Part shown: positions 52,474 through 62,784 of the stretch, in pieces
How positions within the stretch are numbered: the stretch's first letter is position 1
Layout of the letters: each line of letters starts with the position of its first letter
Source of the DNA: JBNKHH01 sp050290245
Lineage (GTDB): Bacteria; Pseudomonadota; Alphaproteobacteria; Rhodobacterales; Rhodobacteraceae
DNA length: 64,000 nt
Assembly (NCBI GenBank): GCA_050290245.1
Contig: JBNKHH010000011.1
Coordinates: 1 to 64,000 of the forward strand
Direction of reading: 5' to 3'
Made by a program: the position numbers and the translations under genes
Notes under the pieces: model-generated
The model's database searches: none
What the model saw: the letters and a program-made list of their open reading frames with translations, nothing else
Told to the model about the DNA's origin: nothing

Positions 52474-53694
52474 CTAAAGTGGCTTGCCTCGCGCGAGCCG
52501 GGGCAGATCACCCGTGAGACCGGCTGCTTCCCGGATCAGGCTTCGCCGAAGGCCCGGCAGCGCATTGGCAAGCCCCAGCCCCACGTCACGCAGCACCCGA
52601 AGTGCGGGATTGTCGTTCGAAAACAGCTTGTTGATTGCGTCTGTCGAGGCTGCGAGGGTGGCGGTGTCGAAGCGCCGCCATTGTTCATAGCGAGCCAAGA
52701 CATCGGGGCGAGCAAAATCTTCTCCGCGGCGGCGTGCGTCAGTCAGCACCTCGGCCAGAGCGGCGACATCTTTCAGGCCGGCGTTCAGCCCCTGTCCAGC
52801 GATCGGGTGTACGGCATGGGCCGCATCGCCGACTAGGGCCAGGCGATCTCCGACAAAGCTTTCCGCAAGCGACAAAGTCAGGGGGTAGGTAAATCGCGCG
52901 CCCGCGAGGCTGATGTCTCCGAGGAAACTGCCAAAGCGCGGATGGAGTTCGTCGAGATACAATTCATCGTCCAGAGCCTGGATCTCGGCGGCGCGATCTG
53001 TTGTTTCGCTCCAGACGATCGACGCGCGGTTGCCCGTCAACGGAAGAATGGCAAGCGGGCCGGGGGGCATGAAGAACTGGTGAGCCACACCGTTATGCGG
53101 CTTTTCATGGGAAATGGCGCAGACCAGCGCCGTTTGGCCGTAGTCGTGGCCCGAGCGTTTGATCCCGGCCAGCTCTGCAATCCGACTGCGTTTTCCGTCG
53201 CATCCAATCAACATGCGGGCGTTGAGGGTCTCTTTGTCGCCAAGTTCAATACCGACACCAGCGACCGTGGTTTCGAAGCCTGTGACAGCCAAGCCCTCGG
53301 TCTGACGAATGCCCGCAGCGTCAGCCGTGTCCAGCAAGGCAGGGCGCAGGTGGCGGTCTTCGACCATGTAGCCCATAGGGCCTTCTTCGATTTCGGCATG
53401 ATCAAAGCTTAGCATGAGTGGCGAAGGCCCCTCTCCGGCGCGGCCGTCTGTGACCTTGATGTTCAGGATTGGCTGCACTTCATCCAGGCGGTCCCAGACC
53501 CCCAGCGCCTTGAGAACCCTTTGAGACAGGATCGACAGGGCATATCCGCGACCGTCAAAGTCATCCGCCGCGCGTCTGGCGCGTGGCTGAGGATCGACAA
53601 GCGTCACGTCGAAGCCGGCGGACCGCAAGGCGAGTGCCATTGTCACACCGTTCAGGCCTCCGCCCGCGATCAGTATATCCGTTTCGAAATGCAT
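52474..53694 (-). CDS. UbiH/UbiF-family FAD monooxygenase
   Basis: 406 residues from the ATG at 53694 (MHFETDILIAGGGLNG). GxGxxG FAD motif near residue 10, DGRGYALS block near 45, and GDAAHAVHPIAGQGLNAGLKD near 290 with the family Asp. It hydroxylates the ubiquinone ring or a similar aromatic. A longer frame extends upstream to 54741 but overlaps the amidase gene and has no similarity. Divergent from the amidase gene. Confidence 0.9.
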   Translation of the reverse strand: MHFETDILIAGGGLNGVTMALALRSAGFDVTLVDPQPRARRAADDFDGRGYALSILSQRVLKALGVWDRLDEVQPILNIKVTDGRAGEGPSPLMLSFDHAEIEEGPMGYMVEDRHLRPALLDTADAAGIRQTEGLAVTGFETTVAGVGIELGDKETLNARMLIGCDGKRSRIAELAGIKRSGHDYGQTALVCAISHEKPHNGVAHQFFMPPGPLAILPLTGNRASIVWSETTDRAAEIQALDDELYLDELHPRFGSFLGDISLAGARFTYPLTLSLAESFVGDRLALVGDAAHAVHPIAGQGLNAGLKDVAALAEVLTDARRRGEDFARPDVLARYEQWRRFDTATLAASTDAINKLFSNDNPALRVLRDVGLGLANALPGLRRSLIREAAGLTGDLPRLARGKPL

Positions 53695-53774
53695 ATCCTT
53701 CCATATGGCGTAGTGACTGCCGTTGTCCATGCGCCGCGCTGCCGCTACCTTTGCCGCGAAACGGAGGGCACTGC

Positions 53775-55097
53775 ATGCAGGATTGGCTGACCGCAACCGC
53801 GGGTGACTTGGGGCGTGGAATCGAAAAGGGTCAGATCGACCCGGTTGAACTGACCGAGACCTATCTGGCCGCGATCGATGAGCACCCGTTGTCGGACCGT
53901 ATCTATGCCCGACTGACGACGGAGCGCGCGCGTGCCGAGGCCAGCGAAGCATCGAAGAGAGCCAGTGCGGGTACACGGCGGTCCCTTTTGGATGGCGTGC
54001 CAATTTCATGGAAAGACCTCTACGACACAGCAGGCGTCGCGACAGAGGCGGGGTCCGCCATGTTGAAGGGCAGGGTGCCCGACACAGACGCCTTGGTTTT
54101 GTCGAACGCGACCCGTGCGGGCCTTGTCTGTCTCGGCAAGACCCACCAACCAGAGCTGGCGTTCTCTGGTCTGGGGCTGAACCCCGTGACCGCCTCTCCG
54201 CCGTGTGTGAATGACGCCGAGGCCGTGTCTGGCGGCTCGTCTTCTGGCGCAGCAGCCTCCGTCGCTTTCGGACTGGCGGCGGCGGGTATCGGATCAGACA
54301 CGGGCGGTTCGGTTCGCATCCCGTCCGTCTGGAACGATCTGGTCGGGCTGAAGACGGTATCCGGTCGACTTTCGTTGAAAGGCGTTGTGCCCCTTTGTGC
54401 TCGTTTCGATACAGTTGGTCCGCTCTGCCGTTCGGTTGAAGACGCTGGGCTTTTGTTGGCGGCGCTTGAAGATCAAAAGCCAACCAAGCTTGAGCCGGTT
54501 GCACTTGGCGATCTGCGTCTGGCTGTTTTGGAGACGACCGCATTTGACAATATCGAGGACGCTCCGCGCAGGGCGTTTGAAGAAACGGTTGAGCGCCTTG
54601 CCGCTGCCGGAGCGAAGATCGACCGGATCGAGCTACCCGGCGTTCGGGAGGCGACGTCACTTGCGCCAATCCTTTTCCCCGCCGAAGCCTACGCGACGTG
54701 GAGGGACGTGATCGCAGCCAAGGGAGATCTGATGTTCTCACCGGTGAAAAAGAGATTCATGCAGGGTGAAGGCATCATGGCGGCCGATTTCATCGCGGGA
54801 TGGCAGCGGCTGGATGAATTGCGTAAGGCCTATTGCGCCGATACGCGGGATTTCGATGCCGTCATGCTGCCCACGGTCCCGATTTGCCCGCCAAAGGCGG
54901 AAGCGCTTCTCGCGGACGAGAAGTTTTTTGCCGAAAGGAATGGTTTGGCGCTTCAGAATACCCGGATTGGAAATCTGATGGGGCTGGCGGGCCTGACACT
55001 GCCGACCGGCGTTCCGTCGACCGGAATTCTGTTTCAGGGCCCGAGCGAGGAGAAACTTCTCGCGATCGGAAGCGCGGTTGAGGCGATGCTACGCTAG
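53775..55097 (+). CDS. amidase signature-family enzyme
   Basis: 440 residues from ATG 53775. The Ser-Ser-Lys triad is visible: Lys in DGVPISWKDLYD (about 77), cis-Ser in GGSSSGAAASVA (about 155), nucleophile Ser in GSDTGGSVRIPS (about 180). Hydrolyses an amide; the substrate is not predictable from the sequence. GGAGGGCA precedes the ATG. 80 bases from the divergent hydroxylase start. Confidence 0.9.
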   Translation: MQDWLTATAGDLGRGIEKGQIDPVELTETYLAAIDEHPLSDRIYARLTTERARAEASEASKRASAGTRRSLLDGVPISWKDLYDTAGVATEAGSAMLKGRVPDTDALVLSNATRAGLVCLGKTHQPELAFSGLGLNPVTASPPCVNDAEAVSGGSSSGAAASVAFGLAAAGIGSDTGGSVRIPSVWNDLVGLKTVSGRLSLKGVVPLCARFDTVGPLCRSVEDAGLLLAALEDQKPTKLEPVALGDLRLAVLETTAFDNIEDAPRRAFEETVERLAAAGAKIDRIELPGVREATSLAPILFPAEAYATWRDVIAAKGDLMFSPVKKRFMQGEGIMAADFIAGWQRLDELRKAYCADTRDFDAVMLPTVPICPPKAEALLADEKFFAERNGLALQNTRIGNLMGLAGLTLPTGVPSTGILFQGPSEEKLLAIGSAVEAMLR

Positions 55098-55315
55098 GAA
55101 AACCCTGGTGAGATCGGCCCGGGCAGATGGGCCAGGCTACTTGGTCCGGGGACCGCCATCCGAGGGCCGGTACATCCTTTGGTGCCCACGGGATCGAAAT
55201 GCCACATCTGTCTGACTTTGCCTGAAAAATGCGGCTCAAAATCGTGGACCTGAGGGCGTGCAGGCGGTAATGTCGCATCAAACGGGGCGCAAATGACCCC
55301 GACCTTGAGGCAGAG

Positions 55316-56494
55316 ATGAAGTATCCCGAGCGGTTTTCGAACCTACCGGCTTATGCGTTCCCGCGTCTGCGGAGCCTGCTCGACGTCCATGAGGCGGGCG
55401 GCGACGTCTTGCATATGACCATCGGTGAACCTCGGCATGCTTTTCCGGCCTTTGTGAGCGACATTATCGCGCAAACGGCTGACGGGTTTGGAATGTATCC
55501 GCCCAACGACGGAACGCCGGAGTTGCTGGTGGCGATTTCTAGCTGGCTGAAGCGGCGCTTCGATGTCACCGCCGGCACAGATCAGATCGTCATGCTGAAT
55601 GGTACGCGTGAAGGGTTGTACAACGCCGCCATGGCGCTTTGCCCGGAGAATAAGAACGGCGCTCAGCCGGTCGTTTTGATGCCGAACCCGTTCTATCAGG
55701 TGTACGCCGTGGCCGCACTCTCGGTCGGCGCAGAGCCGAAGTATCTTCCTGCGACGCGCGAAACCGGTTTTCTTCCGGATTTTCATGCGGTCGATCCGGC
55801 CATTCTGAATCGTACTGCGATTGCCTATCTTTGTTCGCCTTCAAATCCGCAAGGTGCAGTCGCATCGCGCGACTATTGGCGCGATCTTCTGATGCTGGCG
55901 GAGAAACACGATTTCCGGATCTTTGCGGATGAATGTTACTCTGAGATTTGGCGACGCGAGAAACCCGTCAGCGCCATGCAGATTGCCCAGGAGATGGGTA
56001 TCGACCCCGAACGGGTCTTGATTTTCCATTCACTGTCCAAGCGATCGAACCTGCCCGGACTGCGTTCGGGGTTCGTCGCCAGCGGAGCGGAAAACATCAA
56101 GTGCATCAGCCGGCTACGCGCCTATTCCGGTGCCCCTGCGCCACTGCCGCTTCAACGGGCGGCCGAGAAAGTCTGGGCGGATGAAGAGCACGTTGAGGCC
56201 AGCAGGCAGCGCTATCTCGCCAAGTTCGATATCGCCGATCGGGTATTCGAAGGCATTGATGGCTGTGGTGCCCCGGACGCAGGCTTTTTCCTGTGGCTTC
56301 CGGTCGAGGACGGGGAAGAGGCGGCAGTGAGGCTTTGGCGTCAGACCGGCGTGCGGGTGTTGCCTGGCGCCTATCTTGCGCGGGATGTGAACGGGGAAAA
56401 CCCCGGCAAGGGTTATATCCGCGTGGCATTGGTGGCCGAAGAACAAGAAATGCAGCGCGGTTTGGAGCAACTCCGCGACTGTTTATACAAGTGA
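55316..56494 (+). CDS. class I/II PLP-dependent aminotransferase (DapC-like)
   Basis: 392 residues. MTIGEPRH, YPPNDGTPELLVAISSWL, FADECYSEIW (Asp, Tyr), and the Schiff-base Lys in SLSKRSNLPGLRSGF are visible. Subgroup near succinyldiaminopimelate or alanine aminotransferases. It lies 11 bases upstream of ftsK on the same strand, the usual order in this group. Confidence 0.9.
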   Translation: MKYPERFSNLPAYAFPRLRSLLDVHEAGGDVLHMTIGEPRHAFPAFVSDIIAQTADGFGMYPPNDGTPELLVAISSWLKRRFDVTAGTDQIVMLNGTREGLYNAAMALCPENKNGAQPVVLMPNPFYQVYAVAALSVGAEPKYLPATRETGFLPDFHAVDPAILNRTAIAYLCSPSNPQGAVASRDYWRDLLMLAEKHDFRIFADECYSEIWRREKPVSAMQIAQEMGIDPERVLIFHSLSKRSNLPGLRSGFVASGAENIKCISRLRAYSGAPAPLPLQRAAEKVWADEEHVEASRQRYLAKFDIADRVFEGIDGCGAPDAGFFLWLPVEDGEEAAVRLWRQTGVRVLPGAYLARDVNGENPGKGYIRVALVAEEQEMQRGLEQLRDCLYK

Positions 56495-56505
56495 GGAATT
56501 GAGGC

Positions 56506-59232
56506 ATGGCCTATCAGGCAAGACATCGCGACCCCCTGTTTGACAGCGATACCCAGGCGATCATCGAACGACGCGGCAAAGAGCTGATCGGTTTGACGCT
56601 GTTGGGGGGTGCGCTGCTGGTGGCGATGGCGCTCGGCTCTTATTCGCCCGATGATCCGAACTGGCTGTCCTCGACCGACACGCCGGCCCGCAACTTGCTG
56701 GGTCCCATCGGTGCGGCCTTTGCGTCGCCCCTCTACGTCATCTCCGGGTATGGCGCGTGGTCCATTGCCCTTGTCCTGGCTGTTTGGGGCGCGCGGTTTG
56801 TCTTTCACCAAGGTGAGGAAAATGCCGTTGCCCGCTTGATCTTTGCTCCGATCGCCGTGGCCGTTGTTTCGGTATACTTCTCCACGCATGTGCCGGGCGG
56901 CAATTGGAGCCATTCATTCGGCTTGGGGGGGCTGTTCGGCGATACGGTGCTTGGGGCAATCCTTGGAATCCTGCCGGTCGATCCCGCGGTCGGTCTGAAG
57001 CTGTTGTCTTTGGCCTTGTTCGTGGGCGGTCTAGCCATGCTGGCCTTTGTTCTGGGGTTTGACCGAGACGAACTATGGACCTATGGGCGCTATCTGACTG
57101 GCGGAATGATCCTGGTGTACCACACGCTTTTGTCGCTGCTGGGTCGCGGTGCGGTTGGCGGCGTGCGCATGGCCACGAAAGCGCGCTCGCGGGCGCTCGA
57201 AGCAAGGGCGAGCGCGACCGACGAGAAAGAGGATCGACACGTGAGCGAGGCTGTCTTGAGGGCGACGCGTCCCTATGTCGAAGAGTCGGCCGCCAAATCC
57301 AAGCTCAAATCGATCATGCCATCGCTGCTCAAACGCTCCGAACCGGAGTTGATCGACGAACCGACGAATGCCGATGGCGACAGGATCAGCGCCCGTATCG
57401 CAGACGCAGTCAAAAACCGTGTGCGCCGTCCGCAAATGATCGCCCGCGAGGAGCCGCCCGTGGCGAAAACGGCTGCACCGACAATATCAATGCTAGGCGA
57501 GGATGGCGAAATCGCGGAACTGAATGCCCTGGACGCCCAATACGCCATGCCGGAGGAAGAAATTGTTCCGAGCAAGGTCGCCCAGGCGACAAGTTTCCAT
57601 TCGGCCCGCATCCCTGAACCGGAATTCAAAGCCGAGGTTCAGCGCAAAACCCGAAAATCGGCCGCTTCGCGCCGCGCGCTGGCAGAGGCTCAGCCGTCTC
57701 TCTTCGGCGAGGAAGGCGATTTCGAAATCCCGCCGCTGAACCTCTTGACCGACCCGGGCACCATCCAAAGACATCACCTGTCGGACGAAGCGTTGGAAGA
57801 AAACGCCCGTATGCTGGAGAGTGTGCTGGATGACTATGGTGTCAAGGGCGAGATCGTGTCGGTCCGCCCGGGCCCGGTTGTCACCATGTACGAACTAGAG
57901 CCTGCTCCGGGCCTGAAAGCCAGCCGTGTGATTGGCCTGGCGGACGACATCGCGCGGTCCATGTCGGCACTCTCGGCGCGCGTCTCGACCGTGCCGGGAC
58001 GCTCTGTCATCGGCATTGAACTGCCCAATGAAAACCGCGAGATGGTGGTTCTGCGCGAGATGTTGGCCAACCGTGATTTCGGCGACGGCAATCAACGTCT
58101 TCCGCTGGCACTTGGCAAGGACATCGGCGGTGATCCGGTCATCGCCAACCTGGCCAAGATGCCTCACCTGCTGATTGCGGGGACCACAGGCTCGGGCAAG
58201 TCGGTGGCGATCAACACGATGATCCTGTCGCTGCTTTACAAGCTGACGCCCGAGGAATGCCGTCTGATCATGATCGACCCCAAGATGCTGGAACTGTCCG
58301 TCTACGACGGCATTCCCCATCTTTTGTCGCCAGTCGTGACCGACCCCAAGAAGGCGGTCGTCGCGCTGAAATGGACCGTCGGCGAGATGGAAGAGCGCTA
58401 TCGCAAGATGTCCAAGATGGGCGTGCGCAATATCGAAGGCTTTAACAGCCGGGTGAAGGATGCGCTCGACAAGGGTGAGATGTTCAAGCGCACGGTTCAG
58501 ACCGGCTTTGACGACGAAACCGGTGAACCCATCTTCGAGACCGAGGAGTTCGCGCCCGAGAAGCTGCCCTATATCGTCGTCATCGTCGATGAGATGGCTG
58601 ACCTGATGATGGTTGCGGGCAAAGAGATCGAGGCGTGCATCCAGCGCCTTGCACAGATGGCGCGTGCCTCGGGCATCCATCTGATCATGGCCACGCAGCG
58701 TCCTTCGGTCGATGTCATCACCGGCACGATCAAAGCCAACTTTCCGACCCGGATTTCGTTCCAGGTGACGTCCAAGGTGGATAGCCGCACCATCCTTGGC
58801 GAGATGGGGGCCGAGCAACTTCTGGGTCAGGGCGACATGCTTTATATGGCCGGTGGCGCCAAGATCACCCGCGTGCACGGACCTTTTGTCTCGGACGAAG
58901 AGGTCGAAGAGGTCGTGAACCACCTGAAGAGTTTCGGTGCCCCCGAATATCTTTCCGGGGTGATCGAAGGCCCTGACGAGGACAACGCCAACGAGATCGA
59001 CGCGGTATTGGGCCTGACCGGCGGCAATACGGATGGCGAGGACGCCCTGTACGACCAGGCTGTTCAGATCGTGATCAGGGACCGCAAATGCTCGACGTCC
59101 TACATCCAGCGCAAACTGGCGATCGGCTATAACAAGGCAGCGCGCCTTGTTGAGCAAATGGAAGAGAACAATCTCGTCAGCCCCGCCAACCATGTTGGCA
59201 AGCGGGAAATCCTGGTTCCCGAACAAGCCTGA
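56506..59232 (+). CDS. ftsK: DNA translocase FtsK
   Basis: 908 residues. Four or five N-terminal membrane helices (about 25-200), a charged linker (about 220-410), and the motor domain with Walker A GTTGSGKSVAINT (about 558-566) and Walker B IVVIVDEMADL. The C-terminal gamma winged helix (LYDQAVQIVIRDRKCSTSYIQRKLAIGYNKAARLVEQME) recognises KOPS for chromosome segregation at division. Typical length for the order. Confidence 0.95.
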   Translation: MAYQARHRDPLFDSDTQAIIERRGKELIGLTLLGGALLVAMALGSYSPDDPNWLSSTDTPARNLLGPIGAAFASPLYVISGYGAWSIALVLAVWGARFVFHQGEENAVARLIFAPIAVAVVSVYFSTHVPGGNWSHSFGLGGLFGDTVLGAILGILPVDPAVGLKLLSLALFVGGLAMLAFVLGFDRDELWTYGRYLTGGMILVYHTLLSLLGRGAVGGVRMATKARSRALEARASATDEKEDRHVSEAVLRATRPYVEESAAKSKLKSIMPSLLKRSEPELIDEPTNADGDRISARIADAVKNRVRRPQMIAREEPPVAKTAAPTISMLGEDGEIAELNALDAQYAMPEEEIVPSKVAQATSFHSARIPEPEFKAEVQRKTRKSAASRRALAEAQPSLFGEEGDFEIPPLNLLTDPGTIQRHHLSDEALEENARMLESVLDDYGVKGEIVSVRPGPVVTMYELEPAPGLKASRVIGLADDIARSMSALSARVSTVPGRSVIGIELPNENREMVVLREMLANRDFGDGNQRLPLALGKDIGGDPVIANLAKMPHLLIAGTTGSGKSVAINTMILSLLYKLTPEECRLIMIDPKMLELSVYDGIPHLLSPVVTDPKKAVVALKWTVGEMEERYRKMSKMGVRNIEGFNSRVKDALDKGEMFKRTVQTGFDDETGEPIFETEEFAPEKLPYIVVIVDEMADLMMVAGKEIEACIQRLAQMARASGIHLIMATQRPSVDVITGTIKANFPTRISFQVTSKVDSRTILGEMGAEQLLGQGDMLYMAGGAKITRVHGPFVSDEEVEEVVNHLKSFGAPEYLSGVIEGPDEDNANEIDAVLGLTGGNTDGEDALYDQAVQIVIRDRKCSTSYIQRKLAIGYNKAARLVEQMEENNLVSPANHVGKREILVPEQA

Positions 59233-59423
59233 GGTCTTCGGGTCTGTCGTCAATATGCCGACCGGGCAGGGGACGCCGCTCCCCCGGACCCGCGCGAGCA
59301 CGAATTCTGAGGTGATAAACTGCGGCTGCTAGGCGTTGGCACGCCGATGATATGGCCTAACACTGGAGTGCGTGACAAGCAGGCCCTATATCTTTTCCTC
59401 GAAACTCGAAAAGGCCATCAATC

Positions 59424-60026
59424 ATGGATCGCAGGACCTTCCTTGCCTCGAGCGCTGCCCTACTGGTTGCGACGCCGGCAATGGCTGAAAAACTCTCGCT
59501 TGACCGGATATCTCAGTACCTGAATGGTATTAAAGGCGCGAAGTCAGAGTTTACGCAGTTGAACGATGATGGCTCTCTTTCCACGGGGACGGTCTATATC
59601 ATGCGGCCCGGACGCATGCGCTTCGAGTATAACCCGCCTGAGGATCTTTTGGTCATGGCGGGCGGCGGTCAGATCGGTGTGTTCGACGGAAAATCGAACC
59701 TCCGCGGCGCCGAGCGGTATCCGCTGAAGCAGACGCCATTGAACCTTATCCTTGAGCGCAAAGTCGATCTTTCACGTCGCCAAATGGTCGTCGGGCACGA
59801 ACAGGACGGGGTCGCAACGGTGGTCACGGCGCAGGATCCCGAGCATCCGGAATACGGCTCGATTCAATTGAAATTCACTGCGAACCCGGTCGAGTTGCGT
59901 CAGTGGGTCGTGCGTGATGGCCAGGGGGCCACAACGACGGTCATCCTCGGACAGCTGGAGCGCGCCGATACGCTCAGCGCGACATTGTTCAATATTACCG
60001 GGGAGGAAAACGACCGCTTGAAGTGA
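59424..60026 (+). CDS. lolA: outer-membrane lipoprotein carrier LolA with Tat-like signal
   Basis: 200 residues. The fold-typical GAKSEFTQLNDDGSLSTGTVYIMRPGRMRFEYNPPEDLLVM and IQLKFTANPVELRQWVVRDGQG are present. It shuttles lipoproteins through the periplasm. The leader MDRRTFLASSAALLVATPAMA has a twin-arginine-like RRTFL, unusual for LolA. Convergent with the lipoprotein gene, 8 bases apart. Confidence 0.9.
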   Translation: MDRRTFLASSAALLVATPAMAEKLSLDRISQYLNGIKGAKSEFTQLNDDGSLSTGTVYIMRPGRMRFEYNPPEDLLVMAGGGQIGVFDGKSNLRGAERYPLKQTPLNLILERKVDLSRRQMVVGHEQDGVATVVTAQDPEHPEYGSIQLKFTANPVELRQWVVRDGQGATTTVILGQLERADTLSATLFNITGEENDRLK

Positions 60027-60034
60027 GCAGGCCG

Positions 60035-60619
60035 CTATAGGATTCCACACGAACGAAGCTGGAAGTCATAGAGGATTGCACGGGTCGCGACTTCATCCGA
60101 AACCCGCATCAACCATGCCTTTTTGCGGAAACTGCCACGCCGATAGCCCGTGCGGCCTTCATGATAGGCAAGATACTGGTGCTTGGCGTCGGCAACCGGG
60201 ATTCCCAGGTCCTCTTCGGATTTCTTGAAGTACCAGCCCATGAAATCGGTGGCGTCATGGAAGTCGTCGCGTCGCGCAAACGTGCCACCATGATCGCGCT
60301 GGTATTCCTTCCAGGTTCCGTCCAACGCCTGGCTGTAACCATATGCCGAGCTTTGGCGACCCATCGGTATTATGCCAAGGGAGTATTCGTGCGGTGTTCG
60401 CGCGTTCCCGATGAATTTGCTTTCCTGATAGATCGTGGCCATTTGAACCGCCACGGGTACGCCCCATCGGGACTCGGCCCGTTTCATGGCTGGCAGGTAA
60501 TTCGGCCGCTCCTGAATGATGGCGCATGCGTTGTCCAAATTCTTGGGAGGCGCAAAATTACTGCTCCCGCAGGCGGACACGAAAAGAATCAAAATTAGTG
60601 CGCGAAGTGGTCTGCTCAT
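60035..60619 (-). CDS. lytic transglycosylase-like lipoprotein
   Basis: 194 residues with a lipobox in LFVSACGSS (Cys17), so it should be lipid-anchored. An SLT-like core is recognisable: catalytic Glu candidate in ATIYQESKF, then IPMGRQSSAYGYSQALDGTWKEY and YHEGRTGYRRGS. The likely role is peptidoglycan turnover or cell-envelope assembly. Reverse strand; shares a 184-base divergent region with hspQ. Confidence 0.85.
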   Translation of the reverse strand: MSRPLRALILILFVSACGSSNFAPPKNLDNACAIIQERPNYLPAMKRAESRWGVPVAVQMATIYQESKFIGNARTPHEYSLGIIPMGRQSSAYGYSQALDGTWKEYQRDHGGTFARRDDFHDATDFMGWYFKKSEEDLGIPVADAKHQYLAYHEGRTGYRRGSFRKKAWLMRVSDEVATRAILYDFQLRSCGIL

Positions 60620-60803
60620 GCCTCTGTCGCCTTTTTAGTTTTTCAATTCATACCAAATTTCGAACCAATGTGGAAGCCATGGCGGCATTGATCGCAAGCT
60701 TACTGTCTGACAACGCGTCACAATTTGTTTCCCCGATTTTCCAGGGGCAAGCATCGACAGACGGCAAATTGAGGCTTAGGAAGTGAGTAGGGGGTATCTA
60801 GTT

Positions 60804-61130
60804 ATGTTCAAGACGCGTGCAAAATACGCCTTGGGTCAGGTTGTACGTCATCGCAAACATCCTTTTCGGGGTGTTGTCTTTGACGTCGATGCCGTTTTTT
60901 CGAATACTGATGCGTGGTACGAGGCCATTCCGGAAGAAAGTCGTCCGGCCAAAGACCAGCCGTTCTATCATCTCCTGGCCGAAAACGACCAAAGCTATTA
61001 CGTGGCTTATGTTTCCGAGCAAAACCTAATTGCCGATTACTCTGGTCAGCCGGTTGAACATCCGGACCTGCCTGAATTCTTTGGAGAATTCGATGATGGG
61101 CAGTATCCGATGCACGTCCAGATGAACTGA
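60804..61130 (+). CDS. hspQ: heat-shock protein HspQ
   Basis: 108 residues from the ATG at 60804 (MFKTRAKYALGQVVRHRKHPFRGVVFDVD); a GTG seven codons upstream is in frame but adds nothing conserved. Hemimethylated-DNA-binding/HspQ family, with QPFYHLLAENDQSYYVAYVSEQNL and a C-terminal GQYPMHVQMN. Works in protein quality control. Convergent with ggt. Confidence 0.88.
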   Translation: MFKTRAKYALGQVVRHRKHPFRGVVFDVDAVFSNTDAWYEAIPEESRPAKDQPFYHLLAENDQSYYVAYVSEQNLIADYSGQPVEHPDLPEFFGEFDDGQYPMHVQMN

Positions 61131-61133
61131 GGG

Positions 61134-62720
61134 TCAATAGCCCAGGGCAATCCCGTCCTTGCGGGGATCAGAGGCGCCGACCAGGATGCCGTTTTGGGCA
61201 TCCATCATTATGACCTGTGCACCTCCTATTGGGGTGTCGGGACGAACGAGTTTGTGCCCCAGTTCCATGAGACCAGCGCAGGCATTTTTATCCAGACCGT
61301 CTTCTACCTGAAGCATGCCCGAAATCGGATCGGCGAACGTGCGCGGCATGTCCACGGCCTCTTGCGCGTCGAGTTGAAAGTCCACGATGTTGGATAGCAG
61401 ATAGGCGTGGCCTGCAGCCTGGTACTGGCCTCCCATGACGCCGAAACACATGTCGACCCGCCCGCCGGTTGCGCGCATTGCCGGGATAATAGTGTGCATG
61501 GGTCGTTTGCCGCCACCCGCCTCGTTTACATGGCGCGGTAGTAGGTTGAATCCACATCCTCGATTTTGAAAGAGGATGCCGAATTTGTCCGAAGCAACGC
61601 CCGACCCAAACGTCGAAAAGATCGAATAGATCAGGCTAACCGCCATGCCGTCGCGGTCGACGACCGTGATCAGCACCGTGTCCTTGTGGATGTCTTCTGT
61701 TAACGGAGCAGGTGCCGCCATCGCGCGCTTTGGATCAATCAGTGCCGCCAGATTTCTTGCTGTTTCCGGAGCCAGCATGTGCTCAAGCCTGGCGACATGG
61801 TCCGGGTCGGCGATGAACCTGTTGCGCGCATCATAGGCAAGTTTCGTGGCCTCGGCCTGGAGATGGTGGCGTTCGGCGCCGACCGGGTCCATGGCTGTCA
61901 AATCGAACTCGTTTAGGATTGCGGCAATCAGCAGCGCTGTCGCGCCTTGCCCATTTGGCGGATGTTCGATCAACTCGTGGCGTCGATATCCGCCGTAGAG
62001 TGGGATATCCCAACTGGCCTCGGTTGCCGCAAAATCCTTTGCAGTGTGAGAGCCGCCGAGTGCCTTAAGTGTGGAGAGCATGTCTTCCGCAGCCTCTCCA
62101 TCGTAGAAAGCAGACGGTCCCTCGGCCGCAATGCGTCGCAGCAATTCTGCCTGCGCGGGCAAGGCAAAAACGTCGCCGGTTCGATACGCGTTCTCGCCGT
62201 TCAGATAGTGCCGCCGTGCTGCGGCATTCATTTCGCCTCCCTTCGGGGCGATATCCGATCCCACGCGGGCGGCAATCGGTACGCCCTCGGCATAGTAGCG
62301 GATTGCGGGCGAGAGGCTGCGGTCCAGGCCGAGTTTCCCGTACCGCTCGGACAGTCGGCATAGGGCATCGACAGCTCCGGGAACTGTAATCGAGGCATGG
62401 TGCCCAGCTTCGATTTTCGAGAGTCCCTCGGCGCGCAGAACATTGGCGTCCAGTCCGGCCGGTGCGCGCCCTGAGCCGTTCAAAGCCACCACATCGTTGC
62501 CGCCGGCCAGCTTGATCAACGCAAAACAGTCGCCGCCCAAGCCGGTCATTTGCGGTTCGCATACCCCCAGAAGCACCGCCCCGGCGATGGCCGCGTCAAC
62601 AGCGTTTCCACCATCTTTTAGAACTTGCAAAGCCTCGCCCGCGGCCAGCGGATGTGACGTCGCGACCATGCCATTGGTCGCCAGGACAGCCGAGCGGCCG
62701 GGCAGTTGAAAATTTCGCAT
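61134..62720 (-). CDS. ggt: gamma-glutamyltransferase family enzyme
   Basis: 528 residues, no signal peptide. Nucleophile Thr is expected in HKDTVLITVVDRDGMAVS (about residue 348), where the proenzyme self-cleaves; before it come the large-subunit motifs GGNAVDAAIA and MTGLGGDCFA. The PMHTIIPAM region is in the small subunit. It could act on a gamma-glutamyl amide rather than glutathione. Divergent from the MarR gene by about 290 bases. Confidence 0.9.
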   Translation of the reverse strand: MRNFQLPGRSAVLATNGMVATSHPLAAGEALQVLKDGGNAVDAAIAGAVLLGVCEPQMTGLGGDCFALIKLAGGNDVVALNGSGRAPAGLDANVLRAEGLSKIEAGHHASITVPGAVDALCRLSERYGKLGLDRSLSPAIRYYAEGVPIAARVGSDIAPKGGEMNAAARRHYLNGENAYRTGDVFALPAQAELLRRIAAEGPSAFYDGEAAEDMLSTLKALGGSHTAKDFAATEASWDIPLYGGYRRHELIEHPPNGQGATALLIAAILNEFDLTAMDPVGAERHHLQAEATKLAYDARNRFIADPDHVARLEHMLAPETARNLAALIDPKRAMAAPAPLTEDIHKDTVLITVVDRDGMAVSLIYSIFSTFGSGVASDKFGILFQNRGCGFNLLPRHVNEAGGGKRPMHTIIPAMRATGGRVDMCFGVMGGQYQAAGHAYLLSNIVDFQLDAQEAVDMPRTFADPISGMLQVEDGLDKNACAGLMELGHKLVRPDTPIGGAQVIMMDAQNGILVGASDPRKDGIALGY

Positions 62721-62784
62721 GTTCTTGAATCCGTTTCCCTCGGAAGAAATCTAGACCGGGAAATTCGGGATGAAAAGCCGTGAA

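Noticed and set aside
53695..54741. upstream extension of the UbiH-like frame
   Set aside because: Overlaps the amidase gene on the other strand; the FAD-binding N-terminus begins at 53694.
57895..59301. 468-codon frame antisense to ftsK
   Set aside because: Antisense of the conserved motor domain.
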